A DNA stretch of 64,000 nt from contig WBZZ01006272.1 of NCBI GenBank assembly GCA_019918135.1, positions 39,326 through 103,325 on the forward strand, given 5' to 3'. This document shows, one piece after another, positions 1 to 10,700 of this stretch (its first letter is position 1; each line of letters begins with the position of its first letter). The stretch comes from Paulinella micropora. Its lineage: Eukaryota; Cercozoa; Imbricatea; Euglyphida; Paulinellidae. The translations under genes were made by a program, and so were the position numbers. The notes under the pieces were generated by a model that ran no database searches, was not told where the DNA came from, and saw only the letters and a list, made by a program, of their open reading frames with translations.

Positions 1-688
1 AGAGCCTTCAACTTACCCCGACGGCGTCCTGTCCGTGCCATAGCTCGGCCACCGTGCGCAAGGTCAGAAAAATATGAAAAGAGGAAAAAAAAATTTCTTG
101 CCCAACAACAAAGGGAACAGACGGGAGAAAGAGGAAGGGGGGAAGAGGAAGGGGGGAAGAAGGGGGCCGGATGTGCTTCCCCCCCCCCCCCGGGTCCCTT
201 CTCACTGTCTGAGAATCGGGGGTGGGAGCCGGAGAAGGGAGGGCAGGGGCGCGCTAGGAAATGTACAAAAAAAATTAAAAAGACCCCTGACAAAGTCTTA
301 ATCTTGGCACTGAGAATTAGGAGATGGAGAGAATTGACGCTGAATTAAAGCTCGACGGTCGTACACTTGGGCACTGAAAACTAGGAGCGTAGCACCGTGA
401 TGAGCGGTGGTCAATGTGCCAGGAGGACAAGGGCCTCACTACCCCACGGCGTCCCGTCCGTGTCATGGCTCGACCACCGTGCGCAAGGTCAGAAAAATAT
501 AAAAAGAGGAAAAAAATATTTTTTTGCCCGACAACAAAGGGAACAGACAGGGGAAAAGAAGAAGGGGAGGGGAGGGGAAAAGAAGGGGGCGGGATGTGCT
601 TCTCCCCGCCACCCCCCCTCACTGTCTGAGAATCGGGAGGGAAGGGGGAAAGGCGCTCGGCATAGGGGGGGGGGGGGGGGGGGGGGGA
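1..688. repeat. Partial copy of the array, near-identical to 8801-9478
   Basis: This non-coding stretch is almost base-for-base the same as 8801-9478. It shares the same boxes (TAGCTCGGCCACCGTGCGCA, AATATGAAAAGAGG, ACAACAAAGGGAACAGACGG), the same purine tracts and the same small differences. The match ends inside a G run (about 664-687). Beyond that run the two copies diverge: here a reading frame follows, while at 9483 more array follows. The poly-G tract is therefore the breakpoint of a duplication, a recombination event or an assembly join. Small reading frames here run through repeats and are not taken as genes. Confidence 0.9.
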
Positions 689-2761
689 TCGGCACTGGGG
701 CGGCTGGGGCGGCTGGGGCCGCTGAACCCACTCTCGTTGGGCGGCGTCGTCGAGCTGGCTAACGGCGAGGACGCGGTGGCGGAGGCCCAGCTGCAGCACG
801 CGCTCAGCTTGCTGCCCTACCTCCGTGGCCCCCGCGCGGTGGGCGACAGGTTGCCCCCGGGCTTAATCCGCTCGAGCGGCACCACCGCGCAGGACCGCGA
901 TCTGGCGTTGCTCCTGTGCCGGGACTTCAAAAGCCTGTCGGGGGGCGGTTCGTGGCTGCGGCAGGAGCTGAGCGCGCGCTGGTGCAAGCTCCGGGTGGCC
1001 TGGGACGAGGGCACCCTAGCGACGCCTCTCAACATCCTCTGCCCCCCCTCCACGTCGAGGCTGTGCATGCTCGAGGTCTGGCTGGCCATGTTGCTGGACG
1101 AGCTCCTGGGGGACCCCCGGCGGGAGAACACGCTGCAGCGCCGGCGCCTGCTGGCAGAGCTGGCGCCCGTGCTGGCCAGGCCTCTAGACCAGGGTGGCAG
1201 AGAGGAGGCCACCGAGTGGCTCTGCCCCCCCTGGCAGACCCCGCCCAGCTTGTACCTGCAGCGGCTGGAGCACTCGGCGCACAGGCTCTTGCTAGGCGCA
1301 CTTTTTGCCCTGCACCGCGAGGCGCAGCAGCAGGCCGCCCTGTTAGGCAGCCAGGCAGGCCATGGCGGCTGGTGGAGCCACGCCACCCTGCAGACCCTCG
1401 CCTGCCAGCTCCGCCTCGACCGCTGGGCCAGCCCCAGGCTGCGCGAGCCCAAGCCCTACGCCCGCGCGCTCCTCTGGCTGCTGCTCCCAGGCGTCGACTC
1501 CATCCCCTACTCCGTCAGCCGCTCCGAGGAGCTGGAGGCTACGCGCCTGCTGCAGGCGCAGCACCAGCTGGAGCAATGCCTCCAGGCGGCCTCCTGTCTC
1601 CACACCTTTGTCCTGCTGTCCCCCCGCGACCTGGCTAGGGCCCCGCACCTTAGCTGCGCCGCCGCCTGGGCCTGGCTCGACAACGCCCAGGTCCTGCAGC
1701 AGGTGCTGACCAAAAACCTCAAGGCAGCCAACGGCGAGCCCCGCCAGCTCCTGGACCTCTTGACGCACTACTGCCAGACCGAACACCAGGCCCCCGGCGC
1801 CCTGGCCCTGCCCAACCTCTGCAGGCTCCTCCGCGGGCACTCCCAGATCACCTCCTGCCTGGTGCTGCTGGCCCTCCTCGGGGGGCTGCCCACGCACAGC
1901 CCAGAGCTCGCGCGCCGCCTGGCCGGGACGAGGGTCGTTGTCGCCGCGGTCGCGGGCGCCCACCCCCAGGGGCCCACCGCCACCACCAAACAAGTGCGGC
2001 TCTCGGTCCTCCTGGCCCTGCTGCTGCGCATGCTGCTACGGGGCCGCGCCGTCAGCGACGCCCTGCCCGCCAGCGAAAGGCAGCGCGCTAACGAGGCGCG
2101 CACAGCCACCCCTGACTCCACCACCACCGCCCGCCGCCGGCGCCCCCACCCCGCCGCGCCCGCCGACGGTGGCGGCGCCCTCTGGGTGAGCGAGAACGAT
2201 CCCTTGCTGTCCGTCCTGCTGACTCTCTTGGTCGCCACCGCCCTGGTCTTGTTGTCTCCCGGCCTGCGCGGGAGAGATCCCGGGGGGCAGCGCCGCTTCG
2301 AGGGTGCGCTCGGCGCCCTGCTCGGCAACCTCCACGCGCCCGCCTGGCTAGGCGCTTGGCTGCGCGCTGTTTACGACAGCGGAACCGACCAGCAGGCCAC
2401 CTACGAAGCCTGGCACGACGACGTCAAGTGCCCCCTCCACTCCTACGCCGAGACACTCATGATTCGTCGCCGGGACAGCGGCGCCGCAGCCAAGGGCGCA
2501 AGTTCCGGCGCCCACATCCAACGGGAACTCAAACTCCTGTCCAGCCTCCACGGCAACCTCTCCTTGCAACGCCTCGTTCCTAGCCTCTGCGAGGGTAGCG
2601 CAGGGGTACAGCTGGGCGGCCGCCAGACCAGCACCGTCGGTGTGCTGCTGCCTTACCTGCTCAACTCCATGGGGGCCGACGCCTTCGCCTCTTTTGTACA
2701 AAGCCTGCATCTCATCATGGAGCGGGCCCACGACGAATTCGACGACTGGTTACTATCATGA
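689..2761 (+). CDS. Large leucine/alanine-rich protein, 5'-truncated by the repeat array
   Basis: The frame is open for 690 codons from the poly-G junction to TGA at 2761. I do not recognise a family. The product is rich in Leu, Ala, Arg and Gln, and looks like a mostly helical protein. A hydrophobic stretch lies near the last third (LLSVLLTLLVATALVLL, from about 2205), preceded by a Pro/Thr/Arg-rich linker. The end (HDEFDDWLLS) is acidic and looks natural. No ATG lies near the 5' edge; the first in-frame ATG is about 1069. The open frame continues upstream only through repeat sequence and a poly-Gly stretch from the G run. The gene has therefore probably lost its true 5' end to the array or to a mis-assembly. 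TGA overlaps the ATG of the next small frame (ATGA). Confidence 0.6.
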   Translation, partial: SALGRLGRLGPLNPLSLGGVVELANGEDAVAEAQLQHALSLLPYLRGPRAVGDRLPPGLIRSSGTTAQDRDLALLLCRDFKSLSGGGSWLRQELSARWCKLRVAWDEGTLATPLNILCPPSTSRLCMLEVWLAMLLDELLGDPRRENTLQRRRLLAELAPVLARPLDQGGREEATEWLCPPWQTPPSLYLQRLEHSAHRLLLGALFALHREAQQQAALLGSQAGHGGWWSHATLQTLACQLRLDRWASPRLREPKPYARALLWLLLPGVDSIPYSVSRSEELEATRLLQAQHQLEQCLQAASCLHTFVLLSPRDLARAPHLSCAAAWAWLDNAQVLQQVLTKNLKAANGEPRQLLDLLTHYCQTEHQAPGALALPNLCRLLRGHSQITSCLVLLALLGGLPTHSPELARRLAGTRVVVAAVAGAHPQGPTATTKQVRLSVLLALLLRMLLRGRAVSDALPASERQRANEARTATPDSTTTARRRRPHPAAPADGGGALWVSENDPLLSVLLTLLVATALVLLSPGLRGRDPGGQRRFEGALGALLGNLHAPAWLGAWLRAVYDSGTDQQATYEAWHDDVKCPLHSYAETLMIRRRDSGAAAKGASSGAHIQRELKLLSSLHGNLSLQRLVPSLCEGSAGVQLGGRQTSTVGVLLPYLLNSMGADAFASFVQSLHLIMERAHDEFDDWLLS

Positions 2762-2940
2762 TTGAAAACGCCGCGTTCCCCCAACGGAAGACACACATTG
2801 AACTTGCCATTGCAGAAATCACAGACCTGCCCTTTGAAATAGGCGACCTAGGCGGCTTGGCGTCCGCAACGACGGCGACGACGATGACGACGTCGCAGCT
2901 CATGCACAGCGCTAGGCCTGCGCGCTCTGCATTTTATTAA
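2758..2940 (+). CDS. Small ORF overlapping the preceding stop (doubtful)
   Basis: A 60-codon frame starts with an ATG that overlaps the TGA of the upstream gene by four bases and ends at TAA 2938-2940, next to an ATTTTATTAAAA stretch. The product is hydrophilic at the start and then Thr/Ala-rich, with no motif I recognise. It could be a short downstream gene, or simply 3' untranslated sequence of the large gene. Only the overlap and the AT-rich end support it. Confidence 0.25.
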   Translation: MIENAAFPQRKTHIELAIAEITDLPFEIGDLGGLASATTATTMTTSQLMHSARPARSAFY

Positions 2941-3143
2941 AAACCGGGGGGAGGAATGCATGCCTCTCCCCCCCCCCCCCGCGCCAGCGGGGCTGTGCCC
3001 GCGCGGAAAAGACAAGAGGGAAAGGAGAAAGGGACAGGGGAGGGGGGCGCGTTTTATCTGCTCCTCTTCTCACCCGTTTTGGAAACCTTGGCGTCATTCA
3101 TTCGTCATTCATTTATTTTAAAAAGACCTAGAACTTTGCGCGC

Positions 3144-3721
3144 ATGATTTCGCGAGAGAAAAAGCAACACTTACCTACTTGCCCCAAACAAACGCAAGAA
3201 TTCGAGGAAAAGCTTCGAAAAATGCACGCGGCACAGGTTGAGCAATACAATCTAGATCACGCAGTATTCCTCAGAGCAGCTCCGGTTCAAACAAAAAATA
3301 TGCCTTCGAAGCTTGCGTGGAAAACATTCACAACCAAACCGCCCCTTTGCCAATCAAGGAGAAAAAACTAGCTGCACTCGAAGTGATGCAAGTACACCAT
3401 TCGGAACTCGAGATTGCCGTACGCCAAGGACTCGGAACCTGCGTCTATAACGCAACAATCAGCTGCGGCCCCCTGGGATCGGTCACGACTGCTATTGCAG
3501 AGTATGAAGCAGAAGCGCTAGAGTCCTCGAGATCCAAGCTGGAAGCGCAGTGTCGCGCTTTGGAAAAACTTCAGTCCTCTGCGCTGAAACTACAGAAGAG
3601 TATGATTGAAGATTTCAAAGGACTAGTTGAAGCTACCAAGACGACTCAGTTCTACAAAGGCTTGCCGGCCGAGGTACAAGACGCGACAAACAAAATGGCG
3701 CTAGAAACCGAGGACGAATGA
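3144..3721 (+). CDS. Charged coiled-coil-like protein with an internal frame change
   Basis: Two overlapping frames make one likely gene of about 190 residues. The first runs from ATG 3144; the second is open through 3721 and holds a Lys/Glu-rich helical region (for example ALEKLQSSALKLQKSMIEDF) that suggests a coiled coil. The switch falls near the A run at 3294-3299: one extra A would join VQTK to KYAFEACVEN. Alternatively a 38-nt GT-AG stretch (GTTGAG...CCTCAG, starting after CACAG near 3237) would join the same frames, but it is shorter than the other introns seen here. The function is unknown. The 5' flank (2941-3080) carries G and C runs as for other genes. No array material lies inside it. 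Confidence 0.5.
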
Positions 3722-3874
3722 AGAGGTACGCTACATTTCCAACCAACGCCCAAGACAGCCTGCTGCAGGCACGAGCTCTTCTCGGGCAGGTCTAATAGCT
3801 CATAGGTGGGGTACAGGTGTTCATTAAAAAAAACGGTTTTTACTGAAAATATTTCACTTTTTTAGTCCGCTGAT

Positions 3875-3962
3875 ACGGTCGAAACACCGGTGTGATACGG
3901 CCGGAAAGGGTGTTCTGCCGAAATGTCCTCTGGTATTGCCTTTTTTGACCATATCATTCTTT
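3875..3962. repeat. Imperfect palindromic element of the GGCCGAAA/CATATCA family
   Basis: Contains TGATACGGCCGGAAAGGGTG, then TGCCGAAATG, TATTGCCTTTTTTGACC and ATATCATTC. Related short inverted elements lie at about 39636-39690, 47940-47998, 50562-50632 and 50985-51055. The best copy (50985) has arms GATATGGCCGAAAAAATGCA and TGCCTTTTTCGGCCATATC around a centre with CCAAAAAAGTCTGGG. They resemble small non-autonomous inverted-repeat elements. No coding capacity. Confidence 0.55.
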
Positions 3963-3968
3963 CCAGAT

Positions 3969-4456
3969 CTACAAAACCAGGTTTATAAGCACCCACACCA
4001 ACACCATCAGGGCAACGCCCCAGAAACCCGCGCCTGCACGCGCAGCAGACGACGACGATTGTGCCTTGGGCTCTTCGCTCGGCAGTGACGGGTCGCGGCG
4101 GCAGTGCCAGTCCACCGAGTAATCAATGACACAACCGTCCTGCATCGAAGATGACCTGCAAATCGGCCTCACGTAGGCATCTACTTCGTCCACGTGGCCA
4201 AGAAGAAATCAAATCCTCCATTCCAAAGGCTAGGAATCCTAGAATTCTCAGTGCAGTTGGTGCAATTGCAACGTGGCACCGTGCCGCAGGCATAACCAAC
4301 CTCGTCGTACACGACACTACAGTTGGCACGATAATTCAGGAATTGGACACGAGGCCACACGTCGGGTGTCACTATGACGTCCCCGGGCTCCTTGTCAAAA
4401 CATTGCGTTGACTCGTTACTTAGCGCAGCATAAGTGGCATAGTACTGGCGATTCAC
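3969..4456 (-). pseudogene. Decayed paralogue of the cysteine-rich glycoprotein at 33886-34836
   Basis: Two minus-strand frames, 4456-4181 and 4193-3969, align with separate parts of the intact gene at 33886. Shared signatures include TQCFDKEP (intact copy TECFDKTP), the VTPDV...NYRANCSVVYDEVGYAC block (RVSYEVEYAC) and the CNCTNC motif (CPCESC). The second frame keeps IDYSVDWHCR (intact copy VDYVIETHCR) and ends with a hydrophobic anchor (FWGVALMVLVWVLINLVL). About 90 residues between these blocks are missing and the frames do not match. The 5' end is also missing, with a stop just upstream and no signal peptide. The copy is therefore truncated, internally deleted and frameshifted. It borders the array on its left side. 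Confidence 0.7.
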
Positions 4457-4464
4457 CCGTTAGT

Positions 4465-4767
4465 GGAAGCGACGCGCAACCTCGTAAAGAACTGGGACGA
4501 GTCATAACGGAAAGAGCCCAGGCCTATGTGAATTCATGTAAAAACCCCCTAAAGTGTAATCTTTCAAGTAATGATGGCACAAAGCCCGGCTGGCTCGCGC
4601 AGGGCTCGTACAACATTGTCTTATGTGATCAGAAGGAGCGAGAGAAAATATATCGCTTTGGCTTCTTTACGTACGATAGCAAGAATCGCGCTAAAGAGCG
4701 AGTGGCATGGAACAAAGCTATGAGGCACGCCGGAATCGCGCTAAGAAATATACAACAAAAAAATTAA
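4465..4767 (+). pseudogene. Unrecognised coding fragment running into the array
   Basis: An open frame without a convincing start codon runs from about 4465 and ends at TAA 4767 inside array sequence (AACAAAAAAATTAAAAATCC is an array box). The protein-like part is hydrophilic, with segments such as KPGWLAQGSYNIVL and EKIYRFGFFTYDSKN. No family is recognised. The start overlaps the 5' edge of the decayed glycoprotein copy on the other strand. It is probably the remnant of a gene cut by the array. Confidence 0.3.
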
Positions 4768-5295
4768 AAATCCGTGACAAAGTTGTAATCTTGGCACTGA
4801 AAACTAAGAGAGGAAGGGGCCGGGGGGGATTAGTGGAGGCGTTGCATGTATTTATTTTGTTTGTAGCTTCTGCGCCATTCACCCCTCCCCCTTCCCCTCC
4901 CCTGCTCCTTGAGCCCCCTGGGCTCAGAGGAGAGAGGAAGAGGCAGGGGGCGCCAAGAAAGTGCAAGAAAAGTTTTTTTAATTAAAACTCGACAAGGCAT
5001 TACTCTTGACACTTGCAACGGCACCCTCAGGCCCACGTCATGTTGCTGCGGTAGCCTATGTTATAACCCTAGCCGGCACCGTCTGTGCTCTGCTCGCGCG
5101 CTAAGAGAGTGCGAAAAAGAATACGTTGAATCAAAGCTCGACGGTCTTACACTTGGGGCACTGAAAACTAGGAGTGGAGCACCGTGCTCCGGCACGACCC
5201 TGTGGCGGATGGATGACGGTGGTCAATGTGCTAGGAGGACAAAAGCCTCACTACCCAGACGGCGTCCTGTCCGTGCCATGGCTCAGCCACCGTGC

Positions 5296-5575
5296 GCAAG
5301 GTCAGGAAAATATGAAAAGAGGAAAAAAAATATTTTTTGCCCGACAACAAAGGGAACAGACGGGGAGGGGGGGATAGAAAGGGGGAGGGAGGGAGGAAGA
5401 AGAAGGGGAGAAGAAGGGGGCGGGGTGTACTCCCTCCCCCCCCCCTCTCGTCCCTCTGCTCCCCTTGTCCCCTGCTACCCCCCCCCCCTCCCCCCGTCCC
5501 TTGTTTGCGCGTGCAAACGCGTTCCAAAAAAATTTCTTTTCCACTTTTCATATTTTTCCTATTTCCGCAGATCTT
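5296..5575. repeat. Example unit with inverted arms flanking purine/pyrimidine tracts
   Basis: The left arm here reads GCAAGGTCAGGAAAATATGA then AAAGAGGAAAAAAA, and the right arm ends CTTTTCATATTTTTCC...CAGATCTTGC. The reverse complement of the right arm begins GCAAGATCTG and continues GGAAAAATATGAAAAGTGG, so it matches the left arm. Beyond this, CAACAAAGGGAACAGACGGG (left) matches the reverse complement of the segment before TTTGCGCGTGCAAACG on the right (CAAGGGACGGGG). The unit is thus an imperfect inverted repeat about 280 bp long. Its centre is a purine tract followed by a pyrimidine tract. Confidence 0.65.
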
Positions 5576-7433
5576 GCAGAGAGAAGAGGCAGGGGCGCAC
5601 TAAGAACGTACAAAAAAGAAAGTAAAAAGAAATCCCTGACAAAGTTTTAACATTGGCACTGAGAACAGGGAGAGGGAAAGAGCAGGGGTCGCGCCAAGAA
5701 AATGTAATTTACGCTGAATTAAAGCTCGACAAAGTCTCACACTTGACACTGAAAACTAGGAGCAGAGCACCGTGCTCCAGCACGACCCTGCGGCGAATGG
5801 ATGGGCGGTGGTCAATGTGCCAGGAGGACAAGAGCCCCTCACTTACCCCGACGGCTTCCTGTCCGTGCCATAGCTCGGCCACCGTGCGCAAGGTCAGAAA
5901 AATATGAAAGGAGGGAGGGGGTTAGTGGAGGCGTTGCATGTATTCATTTCTTTTGCAGCTTCTGAGCCCTTCCCCCCCCTCCCCCCTGCTCCTTGAGCCC
6001 CGGGCTCAGGTGGGGGGGGAGAGAGAGCACAAATTGTCTAGTCCCCTCGTCTGAGGATCGGGAGCGGGAGAGGGAAAGGGGAGGGTAGGGGCGCGCTAAG
6101 AATGTACAAGAAAAAACCACGCGAGAAAAAATTACTGAAAGAAAAAACTTTAATCTCGGCACTGAGAACGTGTACAGAGAGGGGCGGGGTGTGCTCCCCC
6201 TCCCCGTCCTCCCTCTCGTCCCTCTGTTTCCCTTATCCCCCTGATATCCCCCTCCCCTCGTCCCTTGTTTGCGCGTGCAAACGCGTTCCAAAAAAATTTT
6301 CTTTTCCACTTTTCATATTTTCCTATTTCCGCAGATCTTGCGCACCGTGCCCGAGCACGACCCTGCGGCGGATGGGTGGGCGGTGGTCAATGTGCTAGGA
6401 GGACAAAAACCTCACCACCACGACGGCGTCCTGTCCGTGCCATGGCTCGGCCACTGTGCGCAAGGTCAGAAAAATATGAAAAGAGGAAAAAAAAACTTTT
6501 TTTGCCCGACAACAAAGGGAACAGACGGGGGGGGGGGGAGGAAAGAAAGGAGGGGAAGGAAGAAGAGAAAGGGGGGAAGAAGGGGGCGGGATGTGCTTTC
6601 CCCCCCCCCGTCCCCCTCACTGTCTGAGAATCGGGAGCGGGAGCGGGAGAGGGCGGGCAGGGGCGCGCTAAGAAATGTACAAAAAAAATAAAAAAATCCA
6701 TGACAAAGTTGTCATCTTGGCAATGAGAATTAGGAGATGGAGAGAATTGACGCTGAATTAAAGCTCGACGGTCGTACACTTGGGGCACTGAAAACTAGAA
6801 GCGGAGCACCGTGCTCCACCACGACCCTGCGGCGAATGGATGGGCGGTGGTCAATGTGCCAGGAGGACAAGAGCCCCTCACTTACCCCGACGGCGTCCTG
6901 TCCGTGCCATGGCTCGGCCACCATGCGCAAGGTCAGAAAAATATGAAAAAAGGAAAAAGAATTTGGCCCGACAACAAAGGGAACAGACGGGGGGGAGGAA
7001 GAAAGGGGGAGGGAGGAAAGGAAGGGAGGAAGCACGAATCGTCTTAGTCCACTGTCTGAGAATCGGGAGCGGGAGCGGGAGAGGGAGGGCAGGGGGCGCG
7101 CTAAAAAAATGTACAGAAAATTAAAAAAATCCATGACAAAGTTGTAATCTTGGCACCGAAAACTAAGAGAGGAAGGGGCCGGGGGGGGGGGGAGATTAGT
7201 AGAGGCGTTGCATGTATTTATTTTGTTTGTAGCTTCTGCGCCCCCCTTCCCCTGCCCTGCTCCTTGAGCCCCCTGGGCTCAGGGGAGGGTGGGCAGAAAG
7301 GATCTCTGGATACAGAGGGGGGGGGCGCCCCGCAAAAAAAGGGGGAGACTATTTTAAGGTTTGATAGGCTAAAGAAAAAAAGCAGTCGGTGGAAAAAAAA
7401 GCAGGGGAACTATGCGCTGCGGTGACCGACGCG

Positions 7434-7781
7434 ATGAAAAGCCTGGCCCCCGAAGTTGCGCAACAGCAGGCCACCGTTGAACGCTTAGAACAAGAGTTAG
7501 CTTATCATGTGTCTTGGCGCCCGGGCAAAAGAAGATACAAACGCGCGATTCATGATGGTATCACTAGAGAACTTTGTTCCAGACTAACTAAAGAGCGAAC
7601 AGCACTGGCGGAGCTGAAAGAAAGAGAGTTCGAGGTTACGTTCACTGTGCAGAAGCGGGCCAGGGTTGGTGTGGAGCCGATTGCCAGCCAGGCCCCCGAG
7701 ACCGTTCAAAAATATAACGAACACGCGGAGGACGCTGGCTTGCACGAGCCGGATTCTGCCCCGGGCTCTGAAATGAATTAA
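7434..7781 (+). CDS. Small charged protein of unknown function inside the array
   Basis: A 115-codon frame runs from ATG 7434 to TAA 7781. The product is helical and charged, with a Glu/Gln-rich start (ATVERLEQELAYHVSW), a basic centre (PGKRRYKRAIHDG), a second helix (TKERTALAELKEREFEVTF) and an acidic tail. No family is recognised. The frame also extends upstream to GTG 7389. A decayed relative lies at about 38637-38775, sharing the ALAEL, EFEV and KRAR-type region followed by APETV. It sits between G-rich array units, and its codon use looks like the other genes rather than like the array. It may be a real gene island or a cargo gene spread with repeats. Confidence 0.5.
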   Translation: MKSLAPEVAQQQATVERLEQELAYHVSWRPGKRRYKRAIHDGITRELCSRLTKERTALAELKEREFEVTFTVQKRARVGVEPIASQAPETVQKYNEHAEDAGLHEPDSAPGSEMN

Positions 7782-10700
7782 ATTAGCAAAAGAGCTTATT
7801 GAAACCATTCCGGATTGGATTGAAATCTAGGAAGGCAAACCCCCAGAGACCGGCAGGCAGCTGGGAGAGAGAAAGGGCAGCACGCGGCACATCCCCCTCC
7901 CTCCTCAGAGCGGGGGGCAAAAATAAGTAAACTTTTTTTGGAGCCCACCGATTGGGGGGGGGGGCGCCCCCCCTACCCCTTTCTTTCTTCCCTCCCTCTG
8001 AGCCGCCTGAGCCCGGGGGGCTCAAGGAGCAGGGGAAGGGGGAATCGGGAGCGGGAGGGAAGGGGGGGGGAGGTAGGGGCGCCAAGAGAGTGCGAAAAAG
8101 AATGCGCTGAATTAAAGCTCGACGGTCTTACATTTGGGCACTGAAAACTAGGAGCAGGGCACCGTGCTCCAGCACGACCCTGCGGCGAATGAATGGGCGG
8201 TGGTCAATGTGATAGGAGGACAAAGGCCTCAGTGACACTACTCCGACTGCATCCTGTCCGTGCCATGGCTCGGCCACCGTGCGCAAGGTCAGAAAAATAT
8301 GAAAAGAGGAAAAAAAATTTCTTTGCCCGACAACAAAGGAAACAGACGGGGGGAAAGACAAAGGGCAGAGGGGAAGGGAGGGAAAATGCTCCTTCCCCCC
8401 CCCTCCTTTTCCCCTTGTCCCCTGCTATCCACCATCCCCTCGTCCCTTGTTTGCGCGTGCAAACGCGTTCCAAAAAAGATTTTCTTTTCCACTTTTCATA
8501 TTTTTCCTGTTTCTGCAGATCTTGCAGAGGGAAGAGGCAGGGAAGGAGGAAGCACGAATTGTCGGGGAGTGGCAGTGGGAAGGGGAGGAGCAGGGGCGCG
8601 CCAAGAAAATGTAATTTACGCTGAATTAAAGCTCGACAAAGTCTTACACTTGACACTTGCAACGGCACCCTCAAGCCGCCGCAGCATCCGGCCCACTCGA
8701 CGGTCGTACACGTTGGCATTGAAAACTAGGAGCGGAGCACCGTGCTCCAGCGCGACCTTGCGGCGAATGGATGGGCGGTGGTCAATGTGCTAGGAGGGCA
8801 AGAGCCTTCAACTTACCCCGACGGCGTCCTGTCCGTGCCATAGCTCGGCCACCGTGCGCAAGGTCAGAAAAATATGAAAAGAGGAAAAAAAATTTTCTTG
8901 CCCAACAACAAAGGGAACAGACGGGAGAAAGAGGAAGGGGGGAAGAGGAAGGGGGGAAGAAGGGGGCCGGATGTGCTTCCCCCCCCACCCCCCCCGGGTC
9001 CCTTCTCACTGTCTGAGAATCGGGGGTGGGAGCCGGAGAAGGGAGGGCAGGGGCGCGCTAGGAAATGTACAAAAAAAATTAAAAAGACCCCTGACAAAGT
9101 CTTAATCTTGGCACTGAGAATTAGGAGATGGAGAGAATTGACGCTGAATTAAAGCTCGACGGTCGTACACTTGGGCACTGAAAACTAGGAGCGTAGCACC
9201 GTGATGAGCGGTGGTCAATGTGCCAGGAGGACAAGGGCCTCACTACCCCACGGCGTCCCGTCCGTGTCATGGCTCGACCACCGTGCGCAAGGTCAGAAAA
9301 ATATAAAAAGAGGAAAAAAATATTTTTTTGCCCGACAACAAAGGGAACAGACAGGGGAAAAGAAGAAGGGGAGGGGAGGGGAAAAGAAGGGGGCGGGATG
9401 TGCTTCTCCCCGCCACCCCCCCTCACTGTCTGAGAATCGGGAGGGAAGGGGGAAAGGCGCTCGGCATAGGGGGGGGGGGGGGGGGTTAGTGGAGGCGTTG
9501 CATGTTTTTATTTTGTTTGTAGCTTCTGCGCCATTCACCCTTCCCCCCTCCCCTCCATTGCTTCTTGAGCCCCCTTGGCTCAGGGGAGAGAGGAACAGGC
9601 AAGGGGGCGCCAAGGAGGTGTAAGAAAAGTTTTTAATTAAAACTAGACAAGGCAGTACACTTGACACTTGCAACGGCATCCGGCCCATGTCATGTTGCTG
9701 CGGTAGCCTATGTTAGAACCCTGGCCGGCACCGTCTGTGCTCTGTTCGCGTGCCAAGAGAGTGCGAAAAAGAATACGCTTGAATCAAAGCTCGACGGTCT
9801 TACATTTGGGGGCACTGGGAACTAGGAGCGGAGCACAGTGCTCCAGTACGACCCTGTGGCGGATGGATGCGCGGTGGTCAATGTGCCAGGAGGACAAGAG
9901 CTCACTACCCCGACGGCGTCCTGTCCGTGCCATGGCTCGGCCATCATCGTGCGCAAGGTCAGAAAAATATGAAAAGAGGAAAAAAATTGGTCCGACAACA
10001 AAGGAAACAGACGGGGGAAAGAAAGGGGGGGGGGGGGAAGAGGAAAGGAGAAGACAAAGGGCAGGGATGGGAAATGCTCTTCCCCCCCCCCCCCTCTTCC
10101 CCTTGTCCCCTGCTACCCCCCCCCCCCTCCCCTCGTCCCTTGTTTGCGCGTGCAAACGCGTTCAAAAAAAATTTTCTTTTCCACTTTTCATATTTTTCCT
10201 GTTTCCGCAGATCTTGCGTATTGTGCTTCCAGCACGACGCTACGGCGGATGGATGGGCGGTGGTCAATGTGCTAGTAGGACAAAAGCCTCACTACCCCCG
10301 ACGGCGTCCTGTCCGTGCCATGGCTCGGCCACCGTGCGCAAGGTCAGAAAAACATGAAAAAAGGAAAGAAAATTTGGCCCGACAACAAAGGGAACAGACG
10401 GGGGGAGGAAGAAAGGGGGAGGGAGGAAAAGGAAGGGAGGAAGAAGGGAACGGGATGTGCTTCCCCCCGTCTCCCCTCTCGCCCCTTGGCACTGAAAACT
10501 AAGAGAGGAAGGGCCGGGGGATTAGTGGAGGCGTTTCATGTATTTATTTTGTTTGTAGCTTCTGCGCCCTTCCCCTCCCCCTCTCCCCCCTGCTCCTTGA
10601 GCCCACTGGGCTCAGGGGAGGGGAAGAGGGGAAGGTGGCAGAAAAGATCTGAGGATGCGGGGGGGGGTGCCCCCCCCCACCACGGGCTTAGTGGAATCAT

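Noticed and set aside
817..2731. Long frames opposite or shifted relative to 689-2761
   Set aside because: High GC leaves extra frames open by chance. Their products are Arg/Ala/Pro-rich without motifs and lack independent starts.
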